Shown: positions 1-9,352, numbered from the stretch's first letter. The stretch is 64,000 nucleotides of DNA from Gracilibacillus sp. YIM 98692 (GCF_010993965.1 NZ_WIXM01000006.1:66529-130528); one strand, 5' to 3'. A program made the numbers and translations. Notes: generated by a model not told the origin, from the letters alone.

Positions 1-612
1 ACCTATACCAATGGTAGATATGTCTAATTTATTAGTTATATATTCTGCTAACTTATCTGGGACACACTCTAATACAACACTAACCGCACCACTTTTTTCC
101 AACTTATAGGCATCTTCAATAAGTTTCATAGCAGTTTCTTTATCTTTTCCTTGAATACGATAACCACCTAGAACGTGCACAGATTGGGGTGTTAAGCCTA
201 AATGGCCTACAACCGGAACTCCAGCATCCGTTAAGCGCTTCACAAGCTCAAGTGTAATATCTGATGCTCCTTCTACTTTGATTGATTGAGCATTTGTTTG
301 TTGTATCATAAGTTGCGCCGTTTTCATCGCATCTTCTAATGAAATATGATAAGACATAAACGGCATATCTACTACAACAAATGTTTCTTTTGCTCCCCGA
401 GTAACAGCTTTTGCATGATGAATCATATCATCAACGGTAACTTCAATAGTAGAATCATACCCTAATACAACGTTTCCTAATGAGTCTCCTACTAGTATCA
501 TATCTACCTTTGCTTTTTCAGCTAATTTAGCACTTGGATAGTCATATGCTGTTAACATCGCTATTTTTTCACCTTGTTTTTTCATTTGCTTTAACTTAAC
601 GGTATTTAACAT
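1..612 (-). CDS. panB: 3-methyl-2-oxobutanoate hydroxymethyltransferase (partial, 3' end cut by window)
   Basis: First enzyme of the pantothenate branch: it transfers a hydroxymethyl group from 5,10-methylene-THF to 2-oxoisovalerate to give ketopantoate, in the cytoplasm. My translation of the minus strand from the ATG at 612 starts [20 protein letters not shown] and continues with the PanB signatures [23 protein letters not shown] and [11 protein letters not shown]. About 204 codons are present; family members are about 270-280 residues, so the C-terminus lies beyond position 1. An AAGGGGA ribosome site precedes the start. It lies 12 bases downstream of birA, the usual Bacillus birA-panB order, so panC and panD probably follow outside the window. 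Confidence 0.95.
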   Translation of the reverse strand, partial: MLNTVKLKQMKKQGEKIAMLTAYDYPSAKLAEKAKVDMILVGDSLGNVVLGYDSTIEVTVDDMIHHAKAVTRGAKETFVVVDMPFMSYHISLEDAMKTAQLMIQQTNAQSIKVEGASDITLELVKRLTDAGVPVVGHLGLTPQSVHVLGGYRIQGKDKETAMKLIEDAYKLEKSGAVSVVLECVPDKLAEYITNKLDISTIGIG

Positions 613-624
613 AAATATTTCCCC

Positions 625-1602
625 TTACCAATTAATTTCTGCACTATATACCCTAACAAGCTCTTCCTCATCACTAAAAACCAATAACGCTCCGTCTTCT
701 GTTATACCTTTTATCGTAGCATCAAAAGACTGATTGGACATGGTGATATGAACCTTTTCATTTAATTTATATGCATTTTTGGTCCATTTTTGTTTAATTT
801 GAGAAAAACCATTATCCATATATGTTTTATAAGCTTTTTCAAAGTTATCTAAAATAGCTGTAATTAACTGCTTTCTATCCCACTGTTCACCTGTTTCCAT
901 CCGAATGGAAGTTGCCTGATGCAATAATTCTTCAGAAAAACTATGAGCGTCTTGGTTAACATTCATTCCGATACCAATAACCATATACTGAATTCCATCT
1001 AATTCTGCTTGCATTTCGGTTAAAATACCACAACATTTTTTACCATTTATAAAAAGGTCATTAGGCCATTTTATTTGAACATTCAAATTTGTCAAAGTGT
1101 TTAATGTATCAACAAGTGTAACAGCAGTAAATAAGGTCATCTGTGAGGCATTATACGGAGCCAATTTAGGTCTTAAAATAATACTCATCCAAATGCCATC
1201 TGAATGATTGGATTCCCATTTTCTATTTAACCTTCCACGACCAGATGTTTGATTATTGGTGATAACGACTGTTCCGTGTGGTGCATCGTCTTGAGCCAAC
1301 TGGTGAGCTAAAGTCTGCGTTGATCCTAGCTCTTCCTTATATATAAGATTCTTACCCAACCATTTCGTGTGCAAGTCCCATTGTAATGAACTCTCACTAA
1401 GGTGTGATGGTGTCTGTATTAACTTATATCCTTTTTTATGCACTGTTTCAAACTGATATCCATCTTTCTTTAGTTCATTTATGTGTTTCCAAACCGCAGT
1501 CCTAGAAATATTTAATATTTTGGATAATTCTGGGCCTGAAATATACTCTTGATCCATTGTGGATAAATATTCAATTAACTGATTACGTGAAGAATGCTTC
1601 AT
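625..1602 (-). CDS. birA: Bifunctional biotin ligase / biotin operon repressor BirA
   Basis: Attaches biotin to the carboxylase carrier protein through biotinyl-5'-AMP and, as the holo-repressor, controls biotin genes. At 325 residues it has the two-domain form: an N-terminal winged helix-turn-helix (about residues 20-60, with NISRTAVWKHINELKKDGY) and a catalytic domain with the biotin/ATP loop GRGRLNRKW (121-129) and KWPND (178-182). The DNA-binding domain is present, so it is not a ligase-only type. The start overlaps the end of cca by about 20 bases, so the two are probably translationally coupled. The Shine-Dalgarno is weak. Confidence 0.95.
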   Translation of the reverse strand: MKHSSRNQLIEYLSTMDQEYISGPELSKILNISRTAVWKHINELKKDGYQFETVHKKGYKLIQTPSHLSESSLQWDLHTKWLGKNLIYKEELGSTQTLAHQLAQDDAPHGTVVITNNQTSGRGRLNRKWESNHSDGIWMSIILRPKLAPYNASQMTLFTAVTLVDTLNTLTNLNVQIKWPNDLFINGKKCCGILTEMQAELDGIQYMVIGIGMNVNQDAHSFSEELLHQATSIRMETGEQWDRKQLITAILDNFEKAYKTYMDNGFSQIKQKWTKNAYKLNEKVHITMSNQSFDATIKGITEDGALLVFSDEEELVRVYSAEINW

Positions 1603-2773
1603 TTTTTAACCACTCTCTAATTTTTACTTTGTTATTCGTTACTTGTCGTTCTATGACCGCTCGTTCCACTTGTTGCAAGTATTTTGCTATCCAAGGCCCT
1701 TTAGGTTTGTCAGGAAATAATGATAGTAGATCATTTCCGGTGATAGCCAACTCCTGTCGATCTTGAATAGGTAATCGTTCTTTCTCCATTCGCAACTGAT
1801 CTAAATCAAGCTGATCCTTTATATATATACCATATAGTTTTACAAAGTCTGGCAATAGATATGTGGGTGTTTGGTAGATAGTCCATGTTGATTGATTCGG
1901 ATATTGTTTTACAGAGTCACTTAAAATCATTGCTTCATTTTTTGTCTTATTAGATAATTTCCACGCTTTTATCCAATTTTGAATCGTAATGGATGGTTGG
2001 AAAAGGTGGTATAAAGCAATAAAGGAAGCCATGTTAGGTAATGATTCCCTTTGATTTCTCAAATGTTCTTGAATTATTGTGTCTGTACGAATAATTGGTA
2101 AATACTTATATAATTCTGTTCGAAAGAGCATATCTAAGCTATATCCTAAAGATTGACCAGCAAGGGTCTTTTCCCACTCCACCGATATACGTTCTATAGC
2201 TATATGCTGTAACAGGGAAGCATGTTGATCTATGGCTTTCTGTGTTTGCGTTTCTATGTAAAAGCCTAATTGACTAGCAAAACGAATAGCACGCATCATG
2301 CGTAACGGGTCTTCTTGAAATCTGAGATTAGGGTCCCCTACAGTTCGAATAACACTTTGTGATAAGTCGTGTTGCCCTTGATAAAAATCAACCAATTGTA
2401 ATTGTTTGTTCATTGCCATTGCATTAATCGTAAAATCTCTTCTCGATAAATCACCTTCAAGATTTCCGATAAACTCTACTTGATCAGGTCTTCGAAAGTC
2501 ACTATAACCTGTTTCTGTTCTAAATGTGGTTACTTCATATGATTGGTGTTCGCAGCGGACCAAAACAGTTCCATGTTCAACCCCGACAGGTATAACCTTT
2601 TTAAAAATATTCATAACTTCTTCTGGCTTGGCAGATGTCGCAATATCGACATCGTGTACAGGTTTATTTAAAAGCATATCCCGAACAGCTCCACCTACAA
2701 TATATGCTTCAAAGCCTGCCTCTTCTATTTTTTCTATCACCTGAAGTGCTGGTTGAAACAGTTTTTCAGTCAT
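1583..2773 (-). CDS. cca: CCA tRNA nucleotidyltransferase
   Basis: Adds or repairs the 3' CCA end of tRNAs without a template. The class II nucleotidyltransferase signature is clear: GGAVRD (27-32), the metal-binding DVDIAT (41-46) and then [10 protein letters not shown]. The chosen ATG at 2773 gives 396 residues starting [10 protein letters not shown] and has AGGTG six bases upstream; an upstream in-frame start at 2782 lies inside that ribosome site. The gene overlaps bshA at its 5' end and birA at its 3' end, as in the B. subtilis bshA-cca-birA operon. Confidence 0.95.
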   Translation of the reverse strand: MTEKLFQPALQVIEKIEEAGFEAYIVGGAVRDMLLNKPVHDVDIATSAKPEEVMNIFKKVIPVGVEHGTVLVRCEHQSYEVTTFRTETGYSDFRRPDQVEFIGNLEGDLSRRDFTINAMAMNKQLQLVDFYQGQHDLSQSVIRTVGDPNLRFQEDPLRMMRAIRFASQLGFYIETQTQKAIDQHASLLQHIAIERISVEWEKTLAGQSLGYSLDMLFRTELYKYLPIIRTDTIIQEHLRNQRESLPNMASFIALYHLFQPSITIQNWIKAWKLSNKTKNEAMILSDSVKQYPNQSTWTIYQTPTYLLPDFVKLYGIYIKDQLDLDQLRMEKERLPIQDRQELAITGNDLLSLFPDKPKGPWIAKYLQQVERAVIERQVTNNKVKIREWLKNEAFFT

Positions 2774-3899
2774 TTCCATCACCTAATACGCTGTGATATA
2801 GCTTTTCATATTGATTGAGAATTTTGTCTGAGGAAAATCTTTGTTTAGCATAGACCAACGCATTGTCCGAAAATTCCTTCCATAAAGATTCATTTTGCAG
2901 AATTTGTATCGTACGCTTAGTAAACGCTCCTATGTCCCCAACTTCTTCGATATAACCATTTTGCTCGTTTGCAATGACCTCAGGTATTCCACCAGTATTA
3001 GCTCCAATACATGGCAAACCACAAGCCATGGCTTCTAATAATACAAGGCCAAAACTTTCTTTTTCAGAAAGCAATAATTTCACATCACTAATCGAAAGTA
3101 GTTCTGGTATATTTTTCTGTTTACCAAGAAAATGCACATTAGTATCTATTCCTAACTGTTGTACAAGATTATATACTTGGCCATATTCTGGTCCATCTCC
3201 AATCAAAAGCAATCTTGAAGGTACTTCCTTATTGACTTCATAAAAGGTTTTGACAACATCTTGCACCCTTTTGACTTTTCTAAAATTAGAAATATGAATG
3301 AGAACCTTTTCGTCATTGCTTATGCCATATTTTTCTTTCACATGACAATCTGTAGATTGATGATAGTCCTTTTCATTAATAAAATTATAAATAACTTCAA
3401 TTTTACGTTCCACATCTACCATTTCATAAGTTTGATTAGCAAGACTGCGAGAAACTGCTGTCACAGCATCAGAAGCTTCAATGCCAAACTGTATCATTTT
3501 CTTTAAAACTAAATCAATCCCTAAAACCGTTATATCAGTGCCATGCAATGTAGTCACAATTTTAACAGGGTGTTTGGCCATCTGCTTGGCTAAAATAGCA
3601 CATATAGCATGTGGAACCGCATAATGTGCATGCATAATGTCTAATTTTTCTGTATCGATAACTTCCGCAATTTTGGTAGCTAGTGCGAGGTCATAGGGTG
3701 GATATTGAAATACCGGATAATGATTCATTTCAACTTCATGAAAGAAAATATTTGGATGAAATTTGTCTAATCTAAAAGGCACACTCGAAGTAATAAAATG
3801 TATTTCGTGCCCTTTTTCAGCTAACATTTTCCCCAACTCTGTTGCAATAATCCCAGATCCTCCAACAGAAGGATAACAAGCGATCCCAATTTTCAACAT
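2766..3899 (-). CDS. bshA: N-acetyl-alpha-D-glucosaminyl L-malate synthase BshA
   Basis: First step of bacillithiol synthesis: a GT-B glycosyltransferase that joins GlcNAc from UDP-GlcNAc to L-malate. The 377-residue protein starts [19 protein letters not shown], with the family's N-terminal glycine-rich loop. It carries the E(x7)E retaining-transferase motif in [20 protein letters not shown] about residues 275-295. It sits between cca and mgsA. In B. subtilis the deacetylase bshB1 (ypjG) lies between mgsA and bshA, but here the two genes are only 26 bases apart with nothing between. The ypdA gene at 37.5 kb supports a working bacillithiol system. Confidence 0.93.
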   Translation of the reverse strand: MLKIGIACYPSVGGSGIIATELGKMLAEKGHEIHFITSSVPFRLDKFHPNIFFHEVEMNHYPVFQYPPYDLALATKIAEVIDTEKLDIMHAHYAVPHAICAILAKQMAKHPVKIVTTLHGTDITVLGIDLVLKKMIQFGIEASDAVTAVSRSLANQTYEMVDVERKIEVIYNFINEKDYHQSTDCHVKEKYGISNDEKVLIHISNFRKVKRVQDVVKTFYEVNKEVPSRLLLIGDGPEYGQVYNLVQQLGIDTNVHFLGKQKNIPELLSISDVKLLLSEKESFGLVLLEAMACGLPCIGANTGGIPEVIANEQNGYIEEVGDIGAFTKRTIQILQNESLWKEFSDNALVYAKQRFSSDKILNQYEKLYHSVLGDGND

Positions 3900-3925
3900 A
3901 ACATTACCTGCCTATTTATATTTTC

Positions 3926-4318
3926 TTACTTCATTTTTCTCCAGTCAAAAAAGCCTGCATCAAGGGCTCTTATTAACACTTCTGCGCCACCTAAGTTAGT
4001 GACTAACGGAATTTGATACACATCACACAAACGAATAAGTGCACTTATATCTGGTTCATGTGGCTGAGCTGTTAAAGGATCACGGAAAAATATCACTAAA
4101 TCCATTTCATCGTTAGCAATTTTAGCACCTATTTGTTGATCTCCGCCTAACGGACCTGACTGAAATCTTTCTAATGTTAATCCTGTTGCTTCGGAAATTC
4201 GTTTTCCGGTAGTTCCCGTTGCAAAAAGTGTATGATTTTTTAAAATATTCGAATAAGCAACCGTAAAATTGACCATATCTTGTTTCTTTTTATCATGTGC
4301 GACTAACGCTATATTCAT
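3926..4318 (-). CDS. mgsA: Methylglyoxal synthase
   Basis: Converts dihydroxyacetone phosphate to methylglyoxal and phosphate, a bypass that releases phosphate when sugar phosphates build up. The 130-residue product has the family motifs [32 protein letters not shown] and DLVIFFRDP, which contains the catalytic aspartate region. Methylglyoxal is detoxified partly through bacillithiol, which fits its place next to bshA. It is 8 bases downstream of dapB in a compact operon and has a GTAGGTG ribosome site. Confidence 0.95.
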   Translation of the reverse strand: MNIALVAHDKKKQDMVNFTVAYSNILKNHTLFATGTTGKRISEATGLTLERFQSGPLGGDQQIGAKIANDEMDLVIFFRDPLTAQPHEPDISALIRLCDVYQIPLVTNLGGAEVLIRALDAGFFDWRKMK

Positions 4319-4326
4319 AATTTCAC

Positions 4327-5127
4327 CTACTCCATGATATTTTCTAGTCCGTATACTAAGATATCTAGTTTCACTGCCTGATCTATTGCTAATTTCACAC
4401 CAGTCATAAAAGATTCTCTGTGAAATGAATCATGTTTAATCGTTAAGTTTTCACCTGCTGAACCAAATACGACTTCTTGATGAGCTACTAAACCTGGCAA
4501 TCTCATACTGTGGATTTTCATTCCATCTACATCAGCACCTCGAGCACCATCTAAAGTTTCTTTTTCATCTGGATGGCCTTGTTTCTTCGATTCTCTCACT
4601 TCTTTTATAAGTGATGCTGTCTTAACGGCAGTACCTGAAGGTGCATCGAGCTTATTATCATGATGCTTTTCAATAATCTCCACATCTGGAAAATATTTAG
4701 CCGCCCATTTTGCAAATTGCATCATTAATACAGCGCCTAATGCAAAGTTTGGTGCAATAATGGTACCTATTCCTTTTTCTTCAGATAAATCCGTTAATTC
4801 TTGTAATTGCTCATCAGTAAAGCCAGTAGTACCTACAACAGGTCTAACTCCATATTGAATAGCTGTTTTTGTATGTAAATAACCAACTTCAGGGGTTGTT
4901 AAGTCAACTAACACATCTGCTTCAACGGTCTCTAAACATTCCACAATATCATTATAAATTGTCACATCGAAGGGTGGAAGTTCATCAAATTCGCTAATTT
5001 TCATTCCTTCATATTTGTGATCTAAACAAGCAACCAAGTCTAAATCTGATTGTTTTTCAATCATTCGTAAGGCTTCACTGCCCATTTTACCTCTTGGTCC
5101 TGCTACTATTACTTTTATTTTCTCCAT
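4327..5127 (-). CDS. dapB: 4-hydroxy-tetrahydrodipicolinate reductase
   Basis: NAD(P)H-dependent reductase of the diaminopimelate/lysine pathway, which also feeds dipicolinate in the spore. The Rossmann motif (VAGPRGKMG) is at the N-terminus and the active-site and substrate motif [15 protein letters not shown] about residues 150-165. The ATG at 5127 (266 residues, [10 protein letters not shown]) follows AGGAGGAGTAAG at ideal spacing; an in-frame start 33 bases upstream is not used by the family. It lies directly after ypjD. lysA, the last enzyme of the pathway, is at 57.1 kb. Confidence 0.95.
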   Translation of the reverse strand: MEKIKVIVAGPRGKMGSEALRMIEKQSDLDLVACLDHKYEGMKISEFDELPPFDVTIYNDIVECLETVEADVLVDLTTPEVGYLHTKTAIQYGVRPVVGTTGFTDEQLQELTDLSEEKGIGTIIAPNFALGAVLMMQFAKWAAKYFPDVEIIEKHHDNKLDAPSGTAVKTASLIKEVRESKKQGHPDEKETLDGARGADVDGMKIHSMRLPGLVAHQEVVFGSAGENLTIKHDSFHRESFMTGVKLAIDQAVKLDILVYGLENIME

Positions 5128-5129
5128 AC

Positions 5130-5471
5130 TTACTCCTCCTCTTGCTGTTTTCTTGTCCAACGGTCTTTGTCTCTTGTCTCAATTTTACTCATCGTCTTCT
5201 CAAAAGCTTCACTTAAACTAATATTCTGTGAATTAGCAAAACATATCATGACAAATAATAAATCACCAAGTTCATTTTCGATTGTATTATCATCTTCTGT
5301 ATTCTTTTTAGGCTTTTCCCCATAAGCATGATTCACTTCTCTAGCTAATTCACCAATCTCTTCTGTAAACCTAGCTAACATACTTAATGGTGAAAAATAC
5401 CCTTCTTTAAATTGTGATATGTATTCATCTACCCTTTTTTGCATATCTTTCATATCTTCTTTATTATACAT
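5130..5471 (-). CDS. ypjD: MazG-like nucleotide pyrophosphohydrolase YpjD
   Basis: Predicted all-alpha NTP pyrophosphatase of the MazG superfamily, thought to clean up non-canonical nucleotides; the physiological substrate is not known. The 113-residue protein contains the [17 protein letters not shown] and [16 protein letters not shown] helices, with the acidic EExxE and ExxD metal-binding pattern. It has an AGGGGG ribosome site, is the first gene of the ypjD-dapB-mgsA-bshA-cca-birA-panB run, and has a terminator hairpin just upstream that separates it from the protease gene. Confidence 0.88.
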   Translation of the reverse strand: MYNKEDMKDMQKRVDEYISQFKEGYFSPLSMLARFTEEIGELAREVNHAYGEKPKKNTEDDNTIENELGDLLFVMICFANSQNISLSEAFEKTMSKIETRDKDRWTRKQQEEE

Positions 5472-5492
5472 CGCTAGTCCCCCTCAAATAAA

Positions 5493-5527
5493 GTAAAAAG
5501 ACAGATGCTGAATTAAACACCTGTCTT
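5493..5527 (-). terminator. Rho-independent terminator after the YugP-type gene
   Basis: Read on the minus strand, AAGACAG pairs with CTGTCTT (arms at 5521-5527 and 5498-5504) and is followed by a T-rich run. It lies between the protease stop at 5543 and ypjD. Confidence 0.6.
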
Positions 5528-5542
5528 CACATTATAATTATA

Positions 5543-6220
5543 TTAATCATCATTTGCTAGCAAGAACATGGATGCAAAACGGATGAGCTCTGCTAATGCG
5601 ACTAATGCAGCAGCTACATAAGTTAGTGCAGCAGCATTCAGCACTTTTTTCGTTTGTTTTTCCTCATTGTTTTTTATAATACCAGAGGAAACTAGCTGAG
5701 CCATCGCCCGATTAGATGCATCAAATTCAACAGGTAATGTGATCAATTGAAATAGTACAGCGAATGACATGAATATTACACCGACTAATACTAAATTCAT
5801 TTGTCCTAATAAAAATCCAGCAATAATGAAAATAAACGACATTTTATCTCCAAGACCTGCTACTGGAACTAAAGCATGTCTAAATCGCAAAAATGCATAA
5901 GCTTGTGCATCCTGAATAGCATGGCCAACTTCATGTGCAGCAATCGCTGCTGCTGCTGCAGAATAACCATGATAATTATCACTGGATAGTCTTACAACTT
6001 TACTTTTTGGATCATAATGGTCTGAAAGCATCCCTTTTGTTTCTTCGATTCTAACATCAAATAAGCCATTATCATCTAATATTTTCCTTGCTACTTGTGC
6101 TCCTGTGACCATATTTGAATTCATAACTTGTGAATATTTTTTATGCGTATTTTTCACTTTGGATTGTGCCCAGAGTGGTATCAAAATTAACAATGCTAAA
6201 TATACAAGATAACCAAACAT
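5543..6220 (-). CDS. yugP: Zinc metallopeptidase, YugP family
   Basis: Membrane-bound zinc protease family of unknown physiological substrate. The 225-residue protein starts with a hydrophobic segment (1-18), then has the zinc site HEVGH at 96-100 and three more hydrophobic stretches (about 123-140, 143-163 and 200-220). A GGAGG ribosome site precedes the ATG. In B. subtilis yugP lies elsewhere in the chromosome; here it sits between ypjB and ypjD, with its own terminator. Family assignment is firm; function is not. Confidence 0.9.
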   Translation of the reverse strand: MFGYLVYLALLILIPLWAQSKVKNTHKKYSQVMNSNMVTGAQVARKILDDNGLFDVRIEETKGMLSDHYDPKSKVVRLSSDNYHGYSAAAAAIAAHEVGHAIQDAQAYAFLRFRHALVPVAGLGDKMSFIFIIAGFLLGQMNLVLVGVIFMSFAVLFQLITLPVEFDASNRAMAQLVSSGIIKNNEEKQTKKVLNAAALTYVAAALVALAELIRFASMFLLANDD

Positions 6221-6278
6221 TTACATTCCTCCATCATCTTCTCTATATGGTCAATTTTAGTCAAAAATCTCTGATTTG

Positions 6279-6992
6279 TCAATTTGTATGTTTAGTGGAT
6301 GATTCCGCTTTATATCTTACCCAAGAAACATAAGATAATGAAAAAATGATAAACAATCCTACTATGGACATAAGCCAAACAAAATAGTTCTCACTATCAG
6401 CCGACTGAACTGTCGAAACATGAACATCACTAATCTGTTCATATGCTAAAGGTAGTTTGTCATCGTTTAAATGAATGATATTTTCTTTCATTTCCTTATA
6501 GGCTGCTTCTGATACATAACTTTTCAGGACAGGAGCAATAACCTCCCATTGATAATGTATCTCCATTCTATCTTCTTCAGATAATTGATTACTGCCAAGC
6601 TTCGTTTCTAAGTTATATTTGAGCTCTTCCAGCCATGCATGAAACATAGGCGCTTGTTCATTCATCACTGCATCATAATATACGACTAATTGTTGCGCAT
6701 GCTTCATTTTTTTAACTTGAGAACTGCCATTTTCATGTAAAGTCTGATAATTTTTATCTAGATACTTTTCCATATTGGAAATTTGTTCCGGTGCTCGTTC
6801 TTCTACAGATGATAGAATACTTTGTTCTCGTTGAAGCAGATACTGTTGTGCAGTATCATATTTTTTCTCTTGCACTAATTTTTCAAATTGATATAAATCA
6901 GTATTTGTATTTTCCGCATAGGCCACTTCCTTACCAGCCAAACCATATATAATAAAAATAGAAAATAACAGAATAATAAATATACCTCTCAC
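6279..6992 (-). CDS. ypjB: Sporulation protein YpjB
   Basis: Secreted or membrane-anchored protein annotated as sporulation-related in bacilli; its biochemical role is unknown. I place the start at the GTG at 6992, which follows GGAGGAAGGGA and gives 237 residues beginning with a signal-peptide-like RGIFIILLFSIFIIYGLAG. An ATG 63 bases further upstream would put 21 polar residues before the signal. A long, charged, probably helical ectodomain follows, and a C-terminal membrane segment (VWLMSIVGLFIIFSLSYVSW) ends in a short basic tail. It is next to ypjA as in B. subtilis. Confidence 0.8.
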   Translation of the reverse strand: MRGIFIILLFSIFIIYGLAGKEVAYAENTNTDLYQFEKLVQEKKYDTAQQYLLQREQSILSSVEERAPEQISNMEKYLDKNYQTLHENGSSQVKKMKHAQQLVVYYDAVMNEQAPMFHAWLEELKYNLETKLGSNQLSEEDRMEIHYQWEVIAPVLKSYVSEAAYKEMKENIIHLNDDKLPLAYEQISDVHVSTVQSADSENYFVWLMSIVGLFIIFSLSYVSWVRYKAESSTKHTN

Positions 6993-7095
6993 AAAAAATC
7001 CCTTCCTCCATTCATCTTTTAAATAATGTATGAACAGAGCAGACGAGATATGCATATAGTACTTTGGTCATATCAATTTTTTATAAAGTGATAAT

Positions 7096-7237
7096 CCCAT
7101 CAGTGGGGGGCGCTTTACCACACTGATGGTTAGCGAAACTTATTAGGGTGCTAGCATCCTTTATCCCCCACTTGTACTTTTTTCATTATTCTTAGTCTTG
7201 AAGTGGGGTTTTACGGACGATTGTTCACCGTGATAAA
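7096..7237 (-). repeat. Two-hairpin dispersed repeat, copy A
   Basis: A 142-base repeat with two more copies at 45723-45850 and 45899-46032. On the minus strand it starts TTTATCACGGTGAACAATCG and has a long imperfect hairpin: TTATCACGGTG...CGTCCGT against ATCCT...GCACCCTAATAA, extended by CCCCACTT/AAGTGGGG. A second hairpin, CATCAGTG/CCACTGATGG, follows. The first 77 bases are also the last 25 codons and stop of ypjA. No coding capacity of its own is evident. Confidence 0.85.
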
Positions 7238-7790
7238 GGGTTAAAAAATAGACGATCGCAATACTTGCTATGCTTAACCAGAAGGTAAAATAACCTATGT
7301 GATCCGAGTAGGATGTTAACGAACCATAAACAGGCATCATGTCATATACATAGTCAATGATTTCATTATGTAATGTCCATACCGCTGCTATTGCTAAGTG
7401 ATACCATTTGAATCTATATAACGGACTATACAAACAAGCTTGAAGTGCCATTGCCCCATGCGAGATCATTAACATATAGCCTGCAGGAGATAATTGGCCA
7501 CTAATTATTAAAGTCAGCAGATTCATGACGACAGCCCAAATTCCGTATTTTATTAACGTAACTGCAGCTAAAGCTTCAATTAATGGTATGTTATTACCTC
7601 TTAAGTAAAAAAATAAAAAAATGGTAAAAAATAAGCTCGCGGTAGGACTATCAGGAACAAATGGAATAAAAATAAAAGGTGTATTCTGTAATTGTGACAT
7701 GTACCAATAATATCCGTATATAGTACCTATTAGGTTGATAAAAAATAAAAGCTTCAATGTATGAGCGTGAAATAAATATGTTCTTAGCAA
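7161..7790 (-). CDS. ypjA: DUF1405 membrane protein YpjA with repeat-derived C-terminal tail
   Basis: Polytopic inner-membrane protein of unknown function, conserved beside qcrABC in bacilli. I see about six hydrophobic segments over the first 185 residues, including FFINLIGTIYGYYWYMS, ASLFFTIFLFFYL and FTFWLSIASIAIVYFLTLY. The start is a TTG at 7790 after GGGGAG. The last ~25 residues (YHGEQSSVKPHFKT, then a polar end) come from dispersed repeat copy A and are not expected of the family. A nearly identical tail ends the ECF protein at 45990. Confidence 0.85.
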   Translation of the reverse strand: MLRTYLFHAHTLKLLFFINLIGTIYGYYWYMSQLQNTPFIFIPFVPDSPTASLFFTIFLFFYLRGNNIPLIEALAAVTLIKYGIWAVVMNLLTLIISGQLSPAGYMLMISHGAMALQACLYSPLYRFKWYHLAIAAVWTLHNEIIDYVYDMMPVYGSLTSYSDHIGYFTFWLSIASIAIVYFLTLYHGEQSSVKPHFKTKNNEKSTSGG

Positions 7791-7822
7791 TAGGCTCCCC
7801 TACCTTTTATCAATATGAGAAA

Positions 7823-7846
7823 CCCCTCGCCCATATGAGCGAGGGG
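7823..7846 (-). terminator. Terminator after qcrABC
   Basis: Perfect 8-base arms CCCCTCGC/GCGAGGGG around an 8-base loop, followed on the minus strand by TTTCTC. It lies just after the qcrC stop (7854) and upstream of ypjA. Confidence 0.75.
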
Positions 7847-7853
7847 AGACAAA

Positions 7854-8648
7854 TTATTCTGCTGCTTCTTCATTTACGGATACGATAAATTCAGCTAATT
7901 GCTGTAACTCTTCTTCTGTTCCTTCGAATTGATCTGCTGGCATACCAGGATCCCCTTCAATACCATTGACTGCAATATCTTTAATCTCGTCAACCGTATA
8001 ATCAATGCCGATCAATGTCGGTGCAGCGGCTCCTCCTTCCAATTCGCCGCCGTGACATTGCAAGCAGCTATTTTCATAAGCTGCGTAACCAGGGTCTGAT
8101 GTATCGATATCCACTTGCGATTCTTCCGGTAACACTGGTTTGTTGTTTTCCGCTTTTGCTTCATAATCAACGTGAGATGCCGCTTCATATGTCAGCCAGA
8201 AAGTAGCAATAAACCCTAAAATCATTAAGGATGTGGATATAGGGCGTTTGTGTGGTCTACGGTCTTTTCCTCTGTCTAAGAATGGTGCAAGTAACAAACC
8301 ACCAAAAGCTAGACCAGGGATAACGATAGCCCCTAAAACAAAGAATGGTCCACTTGCAAATTTGTATTTCAATAATTGATATAAAAATAAGAAATACCAG
8401 TCTGGAAGCGGTAAGTATGCTGTATCAGTCGGATCAGCCATTTTCTCTAATGGTGCCGGATGCGCAATGGTAAGGCATAAAAAACCAACCAAGAATACCG
8501 CTCCAACTAGCCACTCTTTTAATAAGAAGTTTGGCCAAAACGGCTCTGTTCTGCCAGGATATTCTGAATAATCTTTAGGTATAAATTTCTGTTTGTCAGC
8601 AGGTATACGTGAATCACCGACAAACTTCATCCCTTTTCCTCTTTTCAC
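7854..8648 (-). CDS. qcrC: Menaquinol:cytochrome c reductase cytochrome b/c subunit QcrC
   Basis: Fused subunit of the Bacillus-type b6c complex: a subunit IV-like membrane part plus a C-terminal cytochrome c domain facing the outside. It has 264 residues. Membrane helices include LVGAVFLVGFLCLTIAH and FVLGAIVIPGLAFGGLLL; the PDWYFLFLYQLLKY (PEWY-like) quinol-site motif lies about 80-95. The haem c motif CLQCH is near residue 195, with a likely Met ligand in GMPADQF. The start is GTG at 8648 after AAGGAGGG. It transfers electrons from menaquinol to cytochrome c together with QcrA and QcrB. Confidence 0.96.
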   Translation of the reverse strand: MKRGKGMKFVGDSRIPADKQKFIPKDYSEYPGRTEPFWPNFLLKEWLVGAVFLVGFLCLTIAHPAPLEKMADPTDTAYLPLPDWYFLFLYQLLKYKFASGPFFVLGAIVIPGLAFGGLLLAPFLDRGKDRRPHKRPISTSLMILGFIATFWLTYEAASHVDYEAKAENNKPVLPEESQVDIDTSDPGYAAYENSCLQCHGGELEGGAAAPTLIGIDYTVDEIKDIAVNGIEGDPGMPADQFEGTEEELQQLAEFIVSVNEEAAE

Positions 8649-8674
8649 AGCTATCCCTCCTTTATTACTTTATT

Positions 8675-9349
8675 TTATAGCGGTCCAGAGATACCTTGTT
8701 TTCTAATCATAATAAAGTGAGCACCCATTAAAACAAATAATGCTGCAGGTAAGAAGAAAACATGAATTGCAAAGAAACGAGCTAATGTTTGAGCCCCTAC
8801 AATAGATGGGTCCCCATTTAACAGGGTTTTTGCCATTTCACCAATAAAAGGTATCCCTTCCACAATCTCAAGTGTAACGACTGTTGCGAAATATGCTTTA
8901 TTATCCCAAGGTAATAAATAGCCAGTTAAACCAAGTGCAAGCATGACAAAGAATATAAGCACACCAACGATCCAGTTTAACTCACGAGGTTTCTTATAAG
9001 CACCTTGGAAGAAAACACGTAACGTATGTAAAAATAGCATTACAATGACAACACTGGCTCCCCAGTGGTGCATCCCTCTAACAATTTGTCCATGTGCAAC
9101 TTCTGATTGCAAATAATAAACAGAACGCCATGCATTTTCAATATCCGGTACATAATACATGGTTAAAAACATTCCCGATAATATTTGTATAACCGTTACA
9201 AAGAATGTTAGTCCTCCGAAACAATACACAAACGCAGAAAAATGGTGTGCAGGATTCACATGCTCTGGCACTTCATGATCTGCTACATCTCGCCAAAGTG
9301 GTGTAATATCTACACGCTCATCTATCCAGTCATAAATCTTTTGAAGCAT
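8675..9349 (-). CDS. qcrB: Menaquinol:cytochrome c reductase cytochrome b subunit QcrB
   Basis: Cytochrome b6-type subunit, 224 residues, binding two b haems across the membrane. It has four predicted helices and the paired haem-ligand histidines in RGMHHWGASVVIVMLFLHTLRV and in the AIHVFFLPAALFVLMGAHFIMI helix. LNWIVGVLIFF and GYLLPWDNKAY match the quinol-site region. Length and order (qcrA-qcrB-qcrC) match B. subtilis. A 4-base gap separates it from qcrA, so the three are co-transcribed. Confidence 0.97.
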   Translation of the reverse strand: MLQKIYDWIDERVDITPLWRDVADHEVPEHVNPAHHFSAFVYCFGGLTFFVTVIQILSGMFLTMYYVPDIENAWRSVYYLQSEVAHGQIVRGMHHWGASVVIVMLFLHTLRVFFQGAYKKPRELNWIVGVLIFFVMLALGLTGYLLPWDNKAYFATVVTLEIVEGIPFIGEMAKTLLNGDPSIVGAQTLARFFAIHVFFLPAALFVLMGAHFIMIRKQGISGPL

Positions 9350-9352
9350 TCA

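Noticed and set aside
7081-7237. tRNA or riboswitch as an explanation of the repeat copies
   Set aside because: The sequence has no cloverleaf or T-loop, no known riboswitch core, and it reads into gene 3' ends rather than leaders.
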